DNA of 64,000 nt from Labrenzia sp. PHM005 (GCF_006517275.1 NZ_CP041191.1:5513001-5577000); one strand, 5' to 3'. Shown: positions 25,631 to 34,674, counted from the stretch's first letter. Made by a program: numbers and translations. The notes: a model not told the origin generated them from the sequence alone.

Positions 25631-26770
25631 TTAGTAGCCTTTTTGGATCCGCCCGAAGGTCTTGGCCCAAGCCTGTTCATTGGAGTTCCAATACTCCGGA
25701 TTGGCGAAGGTAAGGCCATCCAATGTGCCTGTTGGATCGAAGGCCGGTAGGGTCGGGATCTTAGATCCCAGATCCACTTTGGTCGGGTCCAGGGCCGGCG
25801 GATAATTTTGGCCCTCGGCAACCGCGATCGAGGTTTCAGGGGCGAGCATGAAGTTCAGCAGCTCTTCACAGGCTTCCATTGGAGAGCCTTTGATTACAAA
25901 CAGGCATTCCTGCCAGCCGAAGCCGTTCGGCGGATCGATGTAGCCGATATCATGCCCTTGCTCTTGAAGCGCATAGATGCGGCCGGACCAGCCCTCGGTG
26001 ACGTAGATCTCTTCTTCGGCGAGAAGGCTCATCAGTTCAGCGCCGGACTGCCAGTATTTCAAAAGCAGGTCACGGTTGGTGCGCACAGCCTCCCAGACGG
26101 CATCCATGTCGGTCGCATTGTTCGGATCCTGACCTGTCTGTAGGGATGCATACCAGACACGTGTGCGCCAATCGGACCAACCGCCAATCTTGCCCTTGTA
26201 AGCCGCATCGATGAGAAGTTTCGCGCCTTTTTCCTTGGCTTCGGCGTCGGAAATGTGTTTGCGGTTATAAGCAATACCGGTTGTTCCGTAGTCATATGGG
26301 ACGCACGATAGCTTGCCGTCAGTGACATTGCGGAACACATCGACCAGTTTCGGAATGACGTACTTGAGATTCGGGATGTTGTCTTCATTGAGCGTCGAAT
26401 TCAGCCCGAGATTGGTATAGCGCGCATAATCGAAGACACCGGACAGGTGGGCAATGTTGTATTCCCCTTCCTGGCTCGCCTTGACCCGGGAGAGGTATTC
26501 ATCACCGCCGCCAAAAGTCCCGTCGACGACTTTGATGCCTGTCTTATCGGTATAGGGGCCGAAGGCATGTTTGCGGAAGGCCTCTGAGACGACACCGCCC
26601 CATCCGTCGAAGCGAACCTCTTTGGTGGCCGCCATGGCGTGCCGGGCAAACGGTGTTTGCACACCGTAGGCAAGACCCGCTGCGCCGATCAGACCCAAAA
26701 ACTTTCGACGGTCGAGATCGCCGTTTAGATAACGTTCGCGCAAGCGCTCATAACGTTTGGTATTGTCCAT
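25631..26770 (-). CDS. ABC transporter substrate-binding protein, PotD-like, Tat-exported
   Basis: Protein of 379 residues from the ATG at 26770; the open frame extends further upstream only as a shadow of the permease. The N-terminus has a twin-arginine signal (LDRRKFLGLIGAAGLAYG) with a hydrophobic stretch and a likely AMA cleavage site near residue 46. The mature part resembles extracellular solute-binding family 1 spermidine/putrescine proteins (VRFDGWGGVVSEAF; PYDYGTTGIAYN; LLAEEEIYVTEGWSG). It delivers the ligand to the PotB/PotC-type permeases. Tat export of a PotD relative suggests cytoplasmic folding before secretion. Confidence 0.88.
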   Translation of the reverse strand: MDNTKRYERLRERYLNGDLDRRKFLGLIGAAGLAYGVQTPFARHAMAATKEVRFDGWGGVVSEAFRKHAFGPYTDKTGIKVVDGTFGGGDEYLSRVKASQEGEYNIAHLSGVFDYARYTNLGLNSTLNEDNIPNLKYVIPKLVDVFRNVTDGKLSCVPYDYGTTGIAYNRKHISDAEAKEKGAKLLIDAAYKGKIGGWSDWRTRVWYASLQTGQDPNNATDMDAVWEAVRTNRDLLLKYWQSGAELMSLLAEEEIYVTEGWSGRIYALQEQGHDIGYIDPPNGFGWQECLFVIKGSPMEACEELLNFMLAPETSIAVAEGQNYPPALDPTKVDLGSKIPTLPAFDPTGTLDGLTFANPEYWNSNEQAWAKTFGRIQKGY

Positions 26771-26823
26771 TGTTCTATCCACTCTGGTTTGTTTTTGAAC
26801 GTTTCGTTGTTGGTCACGCGATT

Positions 26824-27609
26824 CTATCCGCCGCGCTGCATGGCCATCCGCCGGGCAATCGCCAATCCCAAAAGCGGCAATCCAACGGTCAGGAAAATCA
26901 TTACGGTGCCGAGCGCGTTGATCTCCGGGGAGATCGAGTTGCGCAGCATGGCGAAAATCTGGGTCGGCACGGTTTCCACCCCGCCGGGTTTCCAAAACAA
27001 TGTGCCGGTGATGTCATCAAAGCTGATGGTGAAGGCGAAGAGCATGCCTGCGAAAACCGCGGGTGCCAGCAATGGCAAAGTAATCTGGAAGAACGCCTGT
27101 ACCGGGCTCGCGCCGAGGCTGAGAGCAGCTTCCTCGTAGTCCTTGCGGATACCGACGAGACGCGCCTGCACGACCAGGATGACAAACGGTAGCGTGAAGA
27201 TGACGTGGCCCATCAGGAGCAGGAAGAAGCTCTTGTTGATGGAGAGGAAATTGAGGAAGAGAAGCAGGGCGACCGCCAACACCACTTCCGGCACCAGGAT
27301 CGGTGCGATCAGGAGGGTGGAGATCAAATTGCGGCCGGGCACGTTGTAACGAACAAGAGCCAGGCTGGCGAGAACACCGAGGGTCGTTGAAATCACCGCG
27401 GTCAGCGCGCCGAGCATGATGGAGGTCTGGAAGGCCCTCAAGATCGCATCATTCTGGGCAAGTTCGACAAACCAACGGAAGGAAAAACCGGTCATTGGGA
27501 AGCTGCCGAACTGGCTGGCGTTGAAGCTCAACAGCACGACGACAATCACCGGCAGGAACATGAACAGATACACCAGTACGGTGCACCCGCGGATCAAAGA
27601 CCATCCCAT
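26824..27609 (-). CDS. ABC transporter permease, PotC-like
   Basis: Membrane protein of 261 residues with six predicted transmembrane segments and the permease EAA loop (EEAALSLGASPVQAFFQITLP, in two parts EEAALSLGA and FFQITLPLL) that contacts the ATPase. Its ATG shares one base with the stop of the upstream permease (TGATG), so the pair is coupled. It forms the heterodimeric channel with the PotB-like protein. It is placed before the binding-protein gene, as in many potFGHI/potABCD-like operons. Confidence 0.9.
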   Translation of the reverse strand: MGWSLIRGCTVLVYLFMFLPVIVVVLLSFNASQFGSFPMTGFSFRWFVELAQNDAILRAFQTSIMLGALTAVISTTLGVLASLALVRYNVPGRNLISTLLIAPILVPEVVLAVALLLFLNFLSINKSFFLLLMGHVIFTLPFVILVVQARLVGIRKDYEEAALSLGASPVQAFFQITLPLLAPAVFAGMLFAFTISFDDITGTLFWKPGGVETVPTQIFAMLRNSISPEINALGTVMIFLTVGLPLLGLAIARRMAMQRGG

Positions 27610-28475
27610 CAGCTCAGGCCCTTCATAAGTTGCCCCATGCCGAGGTAGTGGTTGTAGATCAGGACCAAGGCTCCAAGAACCGCAAGCAGCATCAGCGAGA
27701 GCGCGGAGCCGAGCGGCCAGTTGAGCTGGGTGATGATCGCCTCAAACACAAGATTTGCGAACATGGCATCCGTGGGACCGCCGAGTACCAATGGTGTGAT
27801 GTAGGTCCCGGCACTCAAGACAAAACACAGCAGCCCGCCAGCTGCCAGGCCCGGCAACGACAGCGGCAGGGTCACTTCACGAAACGCCTGCCAGCGTGTC
27901 GCCCCCAATGAACAAGCAGCATCTTCCAAGGAAATGTCGATCCCCTCGAGGGCGACATAGACATTCAGCACCATGAACGGCAGGAGGAAATGGACCAGAC
28001 CAAGAATAACGGTGGTCTCGTTATAGAGCATCTGGATCGGTTCGGTGGTTAGTCCGAGATTGAGCAAGGTCCAGTTGACCGCGCCCGAAACCCCCAGGAT
28101 GTTGATCCAGGACATGGTGCGGATGATGTAACTGATCCAGAAGGGCAGCATCAAAAGCAGCAGCAACAGGGCTTTGTTGCCTTTCGAGCGGGCAATGAAA
28201 TAAGCCGCCGGATAGCCCATGACCGCGCAGACAGCCGTTGTGATGGCGGCGATCCGCAGTGTGCTCAGCAGAATATCCCGGTAAAACGGATCGCTTAGCG
28301 CTTCGGACCAATTGTCGAGATAAAACCCGGCCAAATCAGCCCCGGTCGCTGTGCGCAGCCAGAACGAATAGACCACGATAAACATGAGTGGCACAAACAG
28401 CAGCAGGGTAATCGCTGTCAGGGCTGGCGACAACAAGATCCAGGGCTGACGCCGCTCGCGTGCCTCAACACTCAT
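27609..28475 (-). CDS. ABC transporter permease, PotB-like
   Basis: Membrane protein of 288 residues when started at the ATG at 28475, which follows TGAGG by eight bases; the frame runs on to 28520 without a site. It has six membrane spans and an EAA loop (LEDAACSLGATRWQAF then EVTLPLSLPG). It is the first gene of the ten-gene operon that ends at RidA, and it diverges from the LysR-type regulator across a 126-bp AT-rich gap. Confidence 0.9.
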   Translation of the reverse strand: MSVEARERRQPWILLSPALTAITLLLFVPLMFIVVYSFWLRTATGADLAGFYLDNWSEALSDPFYRDILLSTLRIAAITTAVCAVMGYPAAYFIARSKGNKALLLLLLMLPFWISYIIRTMSWINILGVSGAVNWTLLNLGLTTEPIQMLYNETTVILGLVHFLLPFMVLNVYVALEGIDISLEDAACSLGATRWQAFREVTLPLSLPGLAAGGLLCFVLSAGTYITPLVLGGPTDAMFANLVFEAIITQLNWPLGSALSLMLLAVLGALVLIYNHYLGMGQLMKGLS

Positions 28476-28601
28476 ACCTGAAACCTCATCCGGCCTGCGC
28501 CCCGCTCGCACCCTTGTCAAAATTGCTTGACTTTAAGCTGACAAGAGCGCGAACATTGATCAAATAGATAATAAAAATTCTAACTATAGATTGTATTTAT
28601 A
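28476..28601. promoter_or_regulatory. divergent promoter region between LysR gene and transport operon
   Basis: A 126-bp gap, very AT-rich over its last 60 bases next to the LysR start, separates two divergent genes. That is the classic arrangement for a LysR protein controlling the facing operon and itself. No clear ribosome-binding site precedes the LysR ATG. I could not single out one convincing T-N11-A box. Confidence 0.5.
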
Positions 28602-29567
28602 ATGGAGCCACTTCGCCCGATAAATGCAGAGCGCCTGGCCCGGGACCTTGATTGGAACCTGCTCAGAACCTTCATCGTGCTTGCACAAGCCGGCAGCGTA
28701 ACAGCAGCGGCCGAGCAAATGCGGCTCAAGCAGCCGACTGTCTCAAGCGCATTAAAACGCCTTGAGGATCGGATCGGCCGCAAACTTATTCACCGCAAAC
28801 CCGGTCAATTTGAACTGACCGAAGCCGGCGCCCTGCTGTTCAAGGAGGCGGTCGATATTCAAGGTGCGATCCTCCGCCTAGGCACTTTGATGCGGGATGT
28901 TACCGACGAAGTTCGCGGCCATGTGGAAATCGCCATGGCTAGCCACGTGGTGTGTCCCTTGTTTGACCAAACACTCAGCGTCTTTCACCAAACGCATCCG
29001 GCTGCCACCTTATCCATCAATATCTCGGCCAGTAAGCAGGCCCTGGAAGCAGTGACGACGCGCCGGGCATCCCTGGCTGTCTGCCTTGTCCGCGAGCGAA
29101 GCCCCAAACTCGAATATGCCCGGTTGTTCCGAGAGTATTTTGGATTGTTTTGCGGCCCACCACACCCCTTGTTTGGGCGTGAGAATCTTTCAAAGTCCGA
29201 TCTGGCAGGTCAATCGGCCGTCAGCTTTGTGACGGACCGTCTTGAAGATGCCCTAAGGCCCGTAACCCTTATGCGCGCTGAGGCTGATTTGGAAGACCGT
29301 GTTGTGGGCACGTCTGCCAACTTGGAGGAGGTTCGGCGGATGATTATTGCCGGGCTCGGCATCGGCCCTCTGCCTATCCACGTGGTCAAACGAGATGTTC
29401 GCGACGGTTTGCTTTGGCAACTGCCGCCTTATGATGGTTTACCGGAAATCGGCGTTCATGTAGTTTGGAACCCGAAAGCAAAATTGAACCGGGCAGAAGC
29501 AGCTTTGTTGGATATGCTTCGCAGCAAGATCAGTGAAGTCCCAATCGAAGACAGGACTTACCGGTAG
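28602..29567 (+). CDS. LysR-family transcriptional regulator
   Basis: Protein of 321 residues. The N-terminal winged helix (about residues 14-75) reads WNLLRTFIVLAQAGSVTAAAEQ with recognition helix QPTVSSALKRLEDRIG; a LysR substrate-binding domain follows (about 105-305). The start is the only in-frame ATG before the helix-turn-helix and lacks a visible ribosome-binding site, so translation may be weak or leaderless. Divergence from the ABC/aminotransferase/deacetylase operon makes it the likely regulator of that operon, responding to its substrate (inference). Confidence 0.9.
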   Translation: MEPLRPINAERLARDLDWNLLRTFIVLAQAGSVTAAAEQMRLKQPTVSSALKRLEDRIGRKLIHRKPGQFELTEAGALLFKEAVDIQGAILRLGTLMRDVTDEVRGHVEIAMASHVVCPLFDQTLSVFHQTHPAATLSINISASKQALEAVTTRRASLAVCLVRERSPKLEYARLFREYFGLFCGPPHPLFGRENLSKSDLAGQSAVSFVTDRLEDALRPVTLMRAEADLEDRVVGTSANLEEVRRMIIAGLGIGPLPIHVVKRDVRDGLLWQLPPYDGLPEIGVHVVWNPKAKLNRAEAALLDMLRSKISEVPIEDRTYR

Positions 29568-29599
29568 CTGTTGCTGCGCATCAATGCCAGCACAGATTA

Positions 29600-30535
29600 T
29601 CAATGCGTGTCCGGTCCGGGCTCTTCCGTATCGGGCGTGAGTTCTTGGTCGGCGTCTTCGGTCGGCTGTGTCGTAAAGCCTTTTAGATCGGAAAACTCCT
29701 TGGCGTCCCGCTGAATTTCGACTGGGCTAAGTGCGTATAAGGTGCAGAGTTCAGCAACGGATCTGAGTGCGTGCATGTGAATGCGTTCATAGCCATGACT
29801 TGCGTCGACGCCGAATGTGATCAAGGCGGTCCGCACATCCGCCCCTGCTTCAATCGCGGCAGCTGCATCGGAGCGATAGTAGCGGAAAATGTCCTTCTGG
29901 TGCTTGATATCATTGTCCCTGGAAAGCTGTGCCATCTTGCTCGTCAGATGATAGTCGAACGGGCCGGTCTGATCGGCCATTGCGATGGTTACGCCAAATT
30001 CATCAGAGTTCTGGCCAGGAGCAGAAGTGCCGTTATCGATTGCCACAAGTGATGCGATTTCCGGTGTCAATATGGACGTGGCACCATGTCCGGTTTCTTC
30101 GGCAATGGTGAACAGCCAGAAAATATCGACAGTAGGCTTCTTCCCGGCCATAACCATTGCCTTTAGCGCCGCAAGCATGATGGCAACGCCAGCCTTGTTG
30201 TCCAAATGCCGGGAAATGATGAAGCCGTTGTCGAGAAATTCCTGCCCTGGCTCAATCGCAACAATATCGCCGACATCTACGCCCAGTTTGGCCAGGTCAT
30301 CGGAGCATTTTGAATAGGCATCGACACGCAGTTCGACATAATCCCAGCCGACCGGGAGTGTATCGATCCCTTCATTAAACGTGTACCCTGAGGCTTTGAG
30401 CGGCAGGATCGTGCCGGTATAGGCTCCGTTCTCAGAGAAGATGGTCGTCCTGGCACCTTCTGCAAAGCGGGCGGACCAATGGCCGATCAGCACCAGTTCC
30501 AACCGGCCATTTTCTTTCAAAGATTTAAAAGGACA
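29600..30535 (-). pseudogene. NAGGN-system M42 family peptidase, N-terminus deleted
   Basis: About 310 residues match the C-terminal four-fifths of the M42-type peptidase found in NAGGN osmolyte clusters: SLKENGRLE, ARFAEGARTTIF, ILPLKASGYTFNE, RHLDNKAGVAI, TIAEETGHGA and FGVDASHGYERIH. The usual first 65-70 residues, including the first metal-ligand HxD segment, are absent. Upstream of about 30535 the sequence belongs to the preceding ngg gene, in another frame. There is no proper start codon before the conserved part. The family probably trims or processes the dipeptide osmolyte; this copy should be inactive. Confidence 0.85.
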
Positions 30536-31445
30536 CCCTGTACCTGATGGACCGTCCACCATAAGACAATCGAAAAAACCCACCCTCTGCGTCGATGATT
30601 TCCGCACTGATGCCGCGTCGTCTTGCTTCATTGACGAATAAAGTCGCGTAGAGATTGAGATTTTCCTCCATGGCAGGTCCGGCATACAAGGCTTCGTTGA
30701 TTGGTTTTTTCGATTTCACCGTAAAGACGGGCACACGTTCGAGGCCAAGCTTCTCATAGAGTGCAATCGCATGGTCATTGTCATGCAGGACCGACAGATC
30801 CATGTGTGGATTGCCACGGGCTTGAAAGACCTCCGCGAGCCGCCGGACAAGGGCTTCACCAATACCTGGAAAGCGGGCCTGAGGTGATACCGCCAAGCAC
30901 CAAAGCGATGAGCCGAGTTCAGCCCCCCCGGTCGCGCGTTGATGGTCGACGCCCATGGCTGTTCCGACGATGTCCCCAGTTTCGTCTTCTTCGGCAACTA
31001 GGACGGTAATTTCACGCGGATCCAACTCCGACCAAAAGAAGTCTTCGGAAACCAGCACCATCCCCCGGCTCGCATAAAGAGCATTGATCTGCTCGGCATC
31101 GCTGCGCGACGACATTCGCCGAACCGTGAATCCCTTCCGGCTGTCCTTGGCAGCACGATAGGTCGACAGGTTCAAACGAAAAGTGTGAGAGGGATCAAGA
31201 AACAACTCTTGGGGAGCAAGGCCGACCACCACGTGCGGATCCCTGACGTATAACGCAATATCCCGGCGATCCGGACCTTCGTCCCGCAAGGCGGTAACAA
31301 GATCGTCAGGCTCGGTAAAGGTACTGCCAAACAAAAGGCGTCCCCAACCGCAATTGATAGTCTGATTGACCGGAACGTCTGCCTCGTCGGCGCGGTAATC
31401 CGGTTTCATGCCATGGTCACGCATGCATTTGAGCCGATGTTCCAT
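30525..31445 (-). pseudogene. ngg: N-acetylglutaminylglutamine synthetase, truncated after GNAT domain
   Basis: From MEHRLKCMRDHGMKP at the N-terminus through the GNAT part (LWCLAVSPQA, GIGEALVRRLAEVF, LSVLHDNDHAIALYEKLGL) to GGFFRLSYGGRSIR, the frame matches the first half of NAGGN synthetase, a GNAT fused to an ATP-grasp ligase of nearly 600 residues in total. After the last match only a few foreign residues remain before TAA at 30525-30527. The entire ATP-grasp half is missing, replaced by the decapitated M42 peptidase gene. It should be unable to form the glutaminyl-glutamine bond. The start is uncertain; the frame is open to 31508. Confidence 0.85.
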
Positions 31446-31483
31446 ACCCCCTTGACCCGGGCGGGAGTTTTGTCCGACATGGA

Positions 31484-32984
31484 TTAAATCTCCTGCGCTT
31501 GCAGCCACAATTCCAGAAGCGCCACCTGCCAGAGTTCTGACCCGCGAAGCTTGGTAATATGGAGTGTCGTGTCTTTGAAAAGCTTGTCCAGATAGTCCGT
31601 ATTGAAAAGACCCCGGCTGCGCGCTTTCTCATTGGTGAGCGCATCGCGCACCATATCGAGATAAGATCCCTGGATGTATTTCAGAGCCGGTACCGGGAAA
31701 TACCCCTTTGGCCGATCGATCACGACGGGTGGCACGACGAGCCGCGCGGCTTCCTTCAAGACACCTTTGCCCTCTTGAGTGAGCTTTTGCTCGGCCGGGA
31801 TCCGGCCGGCAAGCTCGACCAGCTCGTGATCCAGGACTGGTACACGGGCCTCCAGGCCCCAGGCCCCAGGCCATCGAATGGTTATCGACCCGTTTCACCG
31901 GATCGTCGACGAGCATAACATTGATGTCGAGCCTCAGGGCCTTGTCCACAGGATCTGATGCGCCAGCTGTCGCGAAGTGCGATTCAACGAAGGCCAGGCT
32001 TTCGTTCCGATCGCACCGGTAGTCCGGTGCAATAGCTTCATTCAGTTGAGCTTCTGTCCGGTCAAAAAAGGCATTCGCATAGTCCGCTACCGGTGAATTC
32101 GATCCTGCAATTTTCGGATACCAGTGATACCCACCAAAGACTTCATCCGCTCCTTGGCCGAATTGCACGACCTTGATGTGTTTGGATACTTCACGGGACA
32201 GCAGATAAAAGCCGATGTTGTCATATGAGACCATCGGTTCCGCCATGGCACCAATCGCGCCGGGAAGGTTGTTCTGCAGTTCGGAAGACGGAATGAAAAT
32301 CTTGTGGTGGTTCGTGTTGTAGTGCTGCGCAATCAGATCCGAATACTGGAACTCGTCCCCCTTTTCTCCGTTGGCCTCTTCGAAACCGATGGAGAATGTC
32401 GCCAGGTCTCTTTGTCCTTCTTCGGCCAAAAGCCCAACGATCAGGCTGGAATCGACACCACCGGACAAGAGCACACCGACAGGAACATCGGCGACCATGC
32501 GCCGTCTAACGGCAGTTCTCAGACCGTCCAGAACCAGATCCCGCCATTCCTCAGGGGAGCGGTTCACATCTTCAGGTGTTTTTTCAAAAGTCGGCTGCCA
32601 GTAAGTCTTGTCCGTGAAAGACCCATCAGGCTGGTAGGTACGCAACGTTGCCGGGCCGAGTTTCCAGACACCATTGAGGATGGTTCTGGGTGCAGGCACG
32701 ACCGCATGCCAGCTCATGTAGTGCTGCAGCGCGACTTTATCGATCGAGGTGTCGATCTCGCCTCCCTTCAGGAGGGCAGGCAATGATGAGGCGAACGCAA
32801 GACGGCCGTCAGCTTCACTTAGGTAAAGAGGTTTGATCCCGAACCGGTCGCGCGCCAAATGAAGCTTGCCGCTGTCGTGTTCAAAAAGGGCGACGGCAAA
32901 CATGCCGTGAAACCTAGAAAAGCAGTGTTCACCCCACTCTTTCCAGGCTTTCAGAATGACTTCTGTGTCACTGGTGGAAAAGAA
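31484..32984 (-). pseudogene. asnO: N-acetylglutaminylglutamine amidotransferase (AsnO), 5'-truncated and frameshifted
   Basis: The remnant begins within the glutaminase domain at FFSTSDTEVILKAW and continues with RFHGMFAVALFE, the synthetase PP-loop VLLSGGVDSSL, GQGADEVFGGYHWY and VKRVDNHSMAWGL. The frame then shifts at a tandem 7-bp repeat (31852-31872). The last 90 residues (KEAARLVVPPVVIDRPKGYF to LWLQAQEI) continue in another frame. The N-terminal part with the catalytic Cys2 is missing; its place is taken by an opposing MarR fragment. Class II asparagine-synthase-like enzymes of this kind amidate the NAGGN dipeptide. Two independent lesions make it a pseudogene. Confidence 0.88.
31852..31872. 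repeat. three tandem copies of a 7-bp unit inside asnO
   Basis: CCAGGCC occurs three times head to tail at 31852-31858, 31859-31865 and 31866-31872. Two copies would keep the asnO frame open and restore Gly-Leu-Glu-Ala-Arg at this conserved place. The third copy shifts the frame by one base. This is a textbook replication-slippage duplication. Confidence 0.85.
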
Positions 32985-33243
32985 ACTTGTAGAGCGCTAC
33001 AGATCGGCCTCCGACCGGCGCATCGTTCACACCAAGCTGACCGATGAAGGCCGGGAGACTGTTGCGACGCTGCCGGGATTGTTGCACGAGGAATTTGAGG
33101 CAAAGTTTGCCACACTGCCGGCCGAAGATCGTTCAAGGCTCGTCCAGGCCATGGCCAAGGTTGCCGAGATGCTGAACGCACATAAACTCGACGCCGCACC
33201 GATCCTGACCACAGGGAAAGTCACAAGCGAATTTCCTTCGTGA
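32971..33243 (+). pseudogene. MarR-family regulator, C-terminal fragment
   Basis: About 90 residues match the wing and C-terminal helices of a MarR regulator: LVEKKLVERYRSASDRRIVHT-type wing (motif SASDRR), LTDEGRE, then a helical dimerisation end (EDRSRLVQAMAKVAEML). The first half with the recognition helix is gone, replaced by the inverted asnO remnant. MarR genes often face asnO in NAGGN clusters, so a deletion that took both 5' ends and their shared promoter region explains the head-to-head fusion. It should be non-functional as a DNA-binding protein. Confidence 0.8.
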
Positions 33244-33290
33244 CAAATTCTATGCAGGAGTGCGTGGGACTTGCGCGAATTTGCACCCAC

Positions 33291-34532
33291 TCAGCTGCTG
33301 AGCTCGATCAGCAGCTGCAGCATCAGATTGGCGCCCTTTTCAATGTCCGCCCAGTCACTGTGTTCTTTAGGTGAATGGCTGATGCCGTCTTTGCTTGGAA
33401 TAAAAACCAGCATAGATGGACACAAGGCCTGCATGGTCTGGGCATCATGTCCTGCGCCGGACGGCATGCACTTCACCGAATAGCCCAGATTTTTTGCGCG
33501 CTTCAGGCCTCGTTTGACCAGATCCGGGTCTAGTGTCACCGGCGACAGCCAGCTTCGCTCGGCAACCGTATGCGACAGATTGTGCGCCTCGGAAATTCTT
33601 TGAATGGCTTGCACCATCTGTGATCGCAGAACCCGCATCACCGTTTCGTCCGCATCACGCAAGATAATCGTAAAGGCCGCTTCGCCCGGGACTGTGTGCG
33701 TATGGTTGGGCGAAAGCTCGACTTTGCCGATGGTGATCCGGCTGGAGTCGGTGCCGTAATCTTTGATCAAGCTTGGAATTGCGACGCTGATTTCCGCCAG
33801 ACCGGCAAATGAATCCGCTCGCATGTTCATCGGTGTCGTACCTGAATGATTTGCGACGCCGGTCAGCACACATTCGAGATTGCAAATGCCGGACACACGG
33901 TCGGCGATACCAATATCAGTCCCTTCGCTTTCCAGGACGGGTCCTTGTTCGATATGAAGTTCCAGAAACGCTTTTGTACTGTCGGTTGAGCGCGCAGATG
34001 ACAGGATCTCGTCGGGATCCAGTCCTTGCGCAGTCATGGCGTCCTTCAAACGGAGGCCGTTGGCATCTGCAGCGCCATCAAGCCATGTTTCACTGACTTG
34101 ACCGGTTATGGTTTGCGAGCCGAGCATACCGCCAAACCGACCTTCTTCTTCCGATGTTGCCACAACTTCGATCACCGATTGCAATGTGAGGCCGGCATCC
34201 TGAATGGCTCGAACGCATTCGAGGGCCACGCAAGCCCCCAGCGCCCCATCGAACGCGCCACCTTCAATCACCGTATCCAGATGCGAGCCGATCATCACAG
34301 ACGGACCGTTTCCTGTACCGGTTCGGCCGAACAAGTTGGCAGCACCGTCCCGGCTGGTAACCAATCCGCTCCGGCGCATCTGATCTTCAAACCAGTCAAT
34401 GCTGGCCATGTGCGCGTCCGAAAATCCAGTCCGATTGAAACCTCCGGAGGCCGGATTAGCTCCAAAAGCATTCACCCCGGCAAGCAACTCCTTGAGACGG
34501 TCGAGATCGATTTTTGCCGGAGCCTGGCTCAT
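33291..34532 (-). CDS. M20-family amidohydrolase (N-carbamoyl-amino-acid hydrolase/allantoate amidohydrolase type)
   Basis: Zinc hydrolase of 413 residues of the Zn-dependent hydantoinase/carbamoylase (AmaB/HyuC) group: MIGSHLDTVIEGGAFDGALG (metal His and Asp), TSEEEGRFGGMLGS (catalytic Glu pair), LHIEQGPVLE, and MPSGAGHDAQTM near the C-terminus (last metal His). It removes carbamoyl or similar groups from N-acyl amino acids or ureides in the cytoplasm. It diverges from a Dpp-type ABC transporter operon that also contains two other amidohydrolases, so all may serve uptake and hydrolysis of one amide-type nitrogen source. Confidence 0.88.
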   Translation of the reverse strand: MSQAPAKIDLDRLKELLAGVNAFGANPASGGFNRTGFSDAHMASIDWFEDQMRRSGLVTSRDGAANLFGRTGTGNGPSVMIGSHLDTVIEGGAFDGALGACVALECVRAIQDAGLTLQSVIEVVATSEEEGRFGGMLGSQTITGQVSETWLDGAADANGLRLKDAMTAQGLDPDEILSSARSTDSTKAFLELHIEQGPVLESEGTDIGIADRVSGICNLECVLTGVANHSGTTPMNMRADSFAGLAEISVAIPSLIKDYGTDSSRITIGKVELSPNHTHTVPGEAAFTIILRDADETVMRVLRSQMVQAIQRISEAHNLSHTVAERSWLSPVTLDPDLVKRGLKRAKNLGYSVKCMPSGAGHDAQTMQALCPSMLVFIPSKDGISHSPKEHSDWADIEKGANLMLQLLIELSS

Positions 34533-34628
34533 GTCATTTCCTTCAATGTGTCAAACGCTTATCGGGCATTTCAGCGCGTCACCGTGCGCAGAGTTGAAAT
34601 TAATATGAAATAATTATTGCGAACATGC

Positions 34629-34646
34629 AATTAATCATGATTAATT
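34629..34646. promoter_or_regulatory. 18-bp perfect palindrome in the divergent hydrolase/transporter gap
   Basis: The 18 bases AATTAATCATGATTAATT read the same on both strands, 29 bp before the binding-protein start at 34675. A second, shorter AT palindrome (AATAATTATT) lies at 34609-34618. A symmetric site between divergent genes strongly suggests an operator. The GntR gene at the end of the same operon is the natural candidate to bind it. Confidence 0.6.
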
Positions 34647-34674
34647 ATCTTGGAACTCAACGAGGGGAATGGAA

